Positions 62,733 to 64,000 of a DNA stretch of 64,000 nt are shown here, piece by piece. Source of the stretch: Achromobacter veterisilvae. GTDB taxonomy: Bacteria > Pseudomonadota > Gammaproteobacteria > Burkholderiales > Burkholderiaceae_B. The translations under genes and the position numbers were made by a program. The notes under the pieces are model-generated. The model had not been told where the DNA came from and ran no database searches. It saw only the letters and a program-made list of their open reading frames with translations. The DNA lies in assembly GCF_900496975.1 (NCBI RefSeq), contig NZ_UFQC01000012.1:124001-188000 (forward strand). Reading direction: 5' to 3'. Within the stretch, counting starts at the first letter, position 1. Each line of letters begins with the position of its first letter.

Positions 62733-63521
62733 TCAGCCGACCAGGCGCGCGAGTTCCGCGCCCGGGTCCTTGGCGCGCATGAAGGCCTCGCCCACCAGGA
62801 AGGCGTCGACCTTGTGGCTGCGCATCAGTTTCACGTCTTCCGGCGTGAGGATGCCGCTTTCGGTCACGACGCGCTTGCCCGCGGGGATGCGCGGCAGGAG
62901 GTCCAGCGTGTTCGAGAGGCTGGTCTCGAACGTGCGCAGATTGCGGTTGTTGATGCCCAGCAGGGGCGTCTTCATTTCCAGCGCGATGTCCAGTTCCTTG
63001 GCGTCGTGCACTTCCACCAGCACGTCCATGCCCAGCTCCATCGCCAGCGTTTCCATGTCGCGCAATTGGGCGGGGGTGAGCGCGGCCACGATCAGCAGCA
63101 CGCAGTCCGCGCCCATCGCGCGCGCGGCGATGATCTGGTAGGGATCTATCACGAAATCCTTGCGCAGGACCGGCAGCGAGCAGGCCGCGCGGGCCTGGCG
63201 CAGGTGGTCGTGCGAGCCCTGGAAGAACTGCACGTCGGTCAGCACGGACAGGCAGGCCGCCCCGTGCACCGCGTAGGAGGCCGCGATCTCGGCGGGGTTG
63301 AAGGTGTCGCGCAGCACGCCCTTGGAGGGCGAGGCTTTCTTGATTTCGGCGATGACGCCGGCCTTGCCCTGGGAGATCTTGTCTTCGATGGACTGGGCGA
63401 AGCCGCGGACGTCCTGCCGCGCCTGCGCTTCGCGCAGGACTTCGGCTTCGCTGCGCATCTGGCGGGCGGCGGCGACTTCCTCGACCTTGACGGCGAGGAT
63501 CTTCGCAAGAATATCGTTCAT
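62733..63521 (-). CDS. trpC: Indole-3-glycerol phosphate synthase
   Basis: This 262-residue TIM-barrel enzyme of tryptophan biosynthesis converts CdRP to indole-3-glycerol phosphate. Conserved segments include [15 protein letters not shown] with catalytic lysine and glutamate, [39 protein letters not shown] and VTESGI. It is unfused (no TrpF domain). Its ATG overlaps the trpD stop (ATGA). Confidence 0.97.
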   Translation of the reverse strand: MNDILAKILAVKVEEVAAARQMRSEAEVLREAQARQDVRGFAQSIEDKISQGKAGVIAEIKKASPSKGVLRDTFNPAEIAASYAVHGAACLSVLTDVQFFQGSHDHLRQARAACSLPVLRKDFVIDPYQIIAARAMGADCVLLIVAALTPAQLRDMETLAMELGMDVLVEVHDAKELDIALEMKTPLLGINNRNLRTFETSLSNTLDLLPRIPAGKRVVTESGILTPEDVKLMRSHKVDAFLVGEAFMRAKDPGAELARLVG

Positions 63522-64000
63522 TTCTGGAATTTCCGGGTATATGCGCAGAATTCTTCCAGCTTGGCTCGCGCCGCGCCGGTGGAAATCAGTTCGAATGCTA
63601 GCGCTAAGGCAGCGGGAATGGAATCGGCTTTATTGCCGGCATAGATCGCAAGCCCGGCATTGAGCGCGACAATGTCGCGGGCCGTGCCCTCGACATTCTC
63701 CAGCGCCTCGATGACAAGCTCGCGCGATTGTTCGCGATTGGACACCTTGATGCCCCGGTTGGACATCATGGATAGCCCGTAGTCCTCGGGATGGATTTCA
63801 TATTCGAGGATTTTGCCGTCCTTGAGTTCCCCGACCATGGTGGCGCCGCCCAGCGAGGCTTCGTCCATGCCGTCCTTGCCGTGCACGACCAGCACGTGGC
63901 GCGAGCCCAGGCGTTCCAGCACGCGGACCTGGATGCCGACCAGGTCCGGGTGGAAGACGCCCATCAACTGGTTGGCGGCGCCGGCCGGGTTGGTCAGGGG
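63518..64000 (-). CDS. trpD: Anthranilate phosphoribosyltransferase, N-terminus beyond window
   Basis: The C-terminal 160 residues of TrpD are present, entering from the right edge: [30 protein letters not shown] and the acidic-rich tail ending CAYTRKFQK. The enzyme transfers a phosphoribosyl group from PRPP to anthranilate. The frame is open to the end of the window. It overlaps trpC by four bases, implying a trpDC operon. Confidence 0.95.
   Translation of the reverse strand, partial: PLTNPAGAANQLMGVFHPDLVGIQVRVLERLGSRHVLVVHGKDGMDEASLGGATMVGELKDGKILEYEIHPEDYGLSMMSNRGIKVSNREQSRELVIEALENVEGTARDIVALNAGLAIYAGNKADSIPAALALAFELISTGAARAKLEEFCAYTRKFQK

Overview
The window is a GC-rich (roughly two-thirds G+C by eye) beta-proteobacterial chromosome segment, most likely from Bordetella, Achromobacter or a close relative (Burkholderiales, Alcaligenaceae). 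This rests on the Bug/TctC-type binding protein, the gene style (dense, short spacers, many ATGA/TGATG overlaps), a Burkholderiales-type C-run/G-run intergenic repeat near 38.4 kb, and the presence of trpD-trpC, hutI and AcoR/AcoD-type genes. I see no insertion sequence, prophage, CRISPR array or rRNA. The taxonomic call is an inference.

Layout. 0-11 kb: the end of hutI, a nitrilase-fold amidase, a chemoreceptor, an MFS exporter, and a LysR regulator divergent from a cassette of Bug binding protein, M20 amidohydrolase and phosphoribosyltransferase, then an MFS_3 exporter. 10.9-13.1 kb: a SorAB-type sulfite dehydrogenase and a DUF2809 membrane protein. 13.4-21.7 kb: the most unusual locus. A predicted haem-oxygenase-like diiron oxidase is encoded with two plant-type [2Fe-2S] ferredoxins and an unrecognised 108-residue protein. 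Nearby are an FCD-type GntR regulator, a TauE/SafE exporter, a polytopic permease, an aldehyde dehydrogenase, a GlcG/DUF336 protein and a ferredoxin-fused flavin reductase. GTATAC palindromes at four promoter regions suggest a single regulon, and one promoter also carries a perfect FNR-type box.

22.3-34.8 kb: a long co-directional organosulfur-scavenging cluster. It has three SfnB/DszC-like flavin monooxygenases, a DmoA/NtaA-like monooxygenase, ssuE, ssuD, ssuC, a MetNIQ-like importer, ssuB and the molbindin ssuF. It has no SsuA-type binding protein; two NlpA/MetQ-like periplasmic proteins are present instead. Together with SorAB and TauE/SafE, much of 10.9-34.8 kb looks devoted to sulfur.

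34.9-44.0 kb: envelope and miscellaneous genes (DUF3300, DUF2950, beta-propeller, polysaccharide deacetylase, fatty acid hydroxylase, HD protein, GlxA-type regulator, thioesterase, DUF1254). 44.3-56.3 kb: a selenocysteine-dependent formate dehydrogenase operon with an in-frame UGA and SECIS-like hairpin, followed by fdhE, selA, selB, the selenocysteine tRNA and, after two genes on the other strand, selD. All dedicated selenoprotein machinery is therefore within 12 kb of its client. 56.3-62.7 kb: a GcvA-like regulator with DUF2917, a DsbA-fold isomerase, and a DUF779/acetaldehyde dehydrogenase pair with a textbook sigma-54 promoter facing a divergent AcoR-type activator. 62.7-64 kb: trpC and the C-terminal part of trpD.
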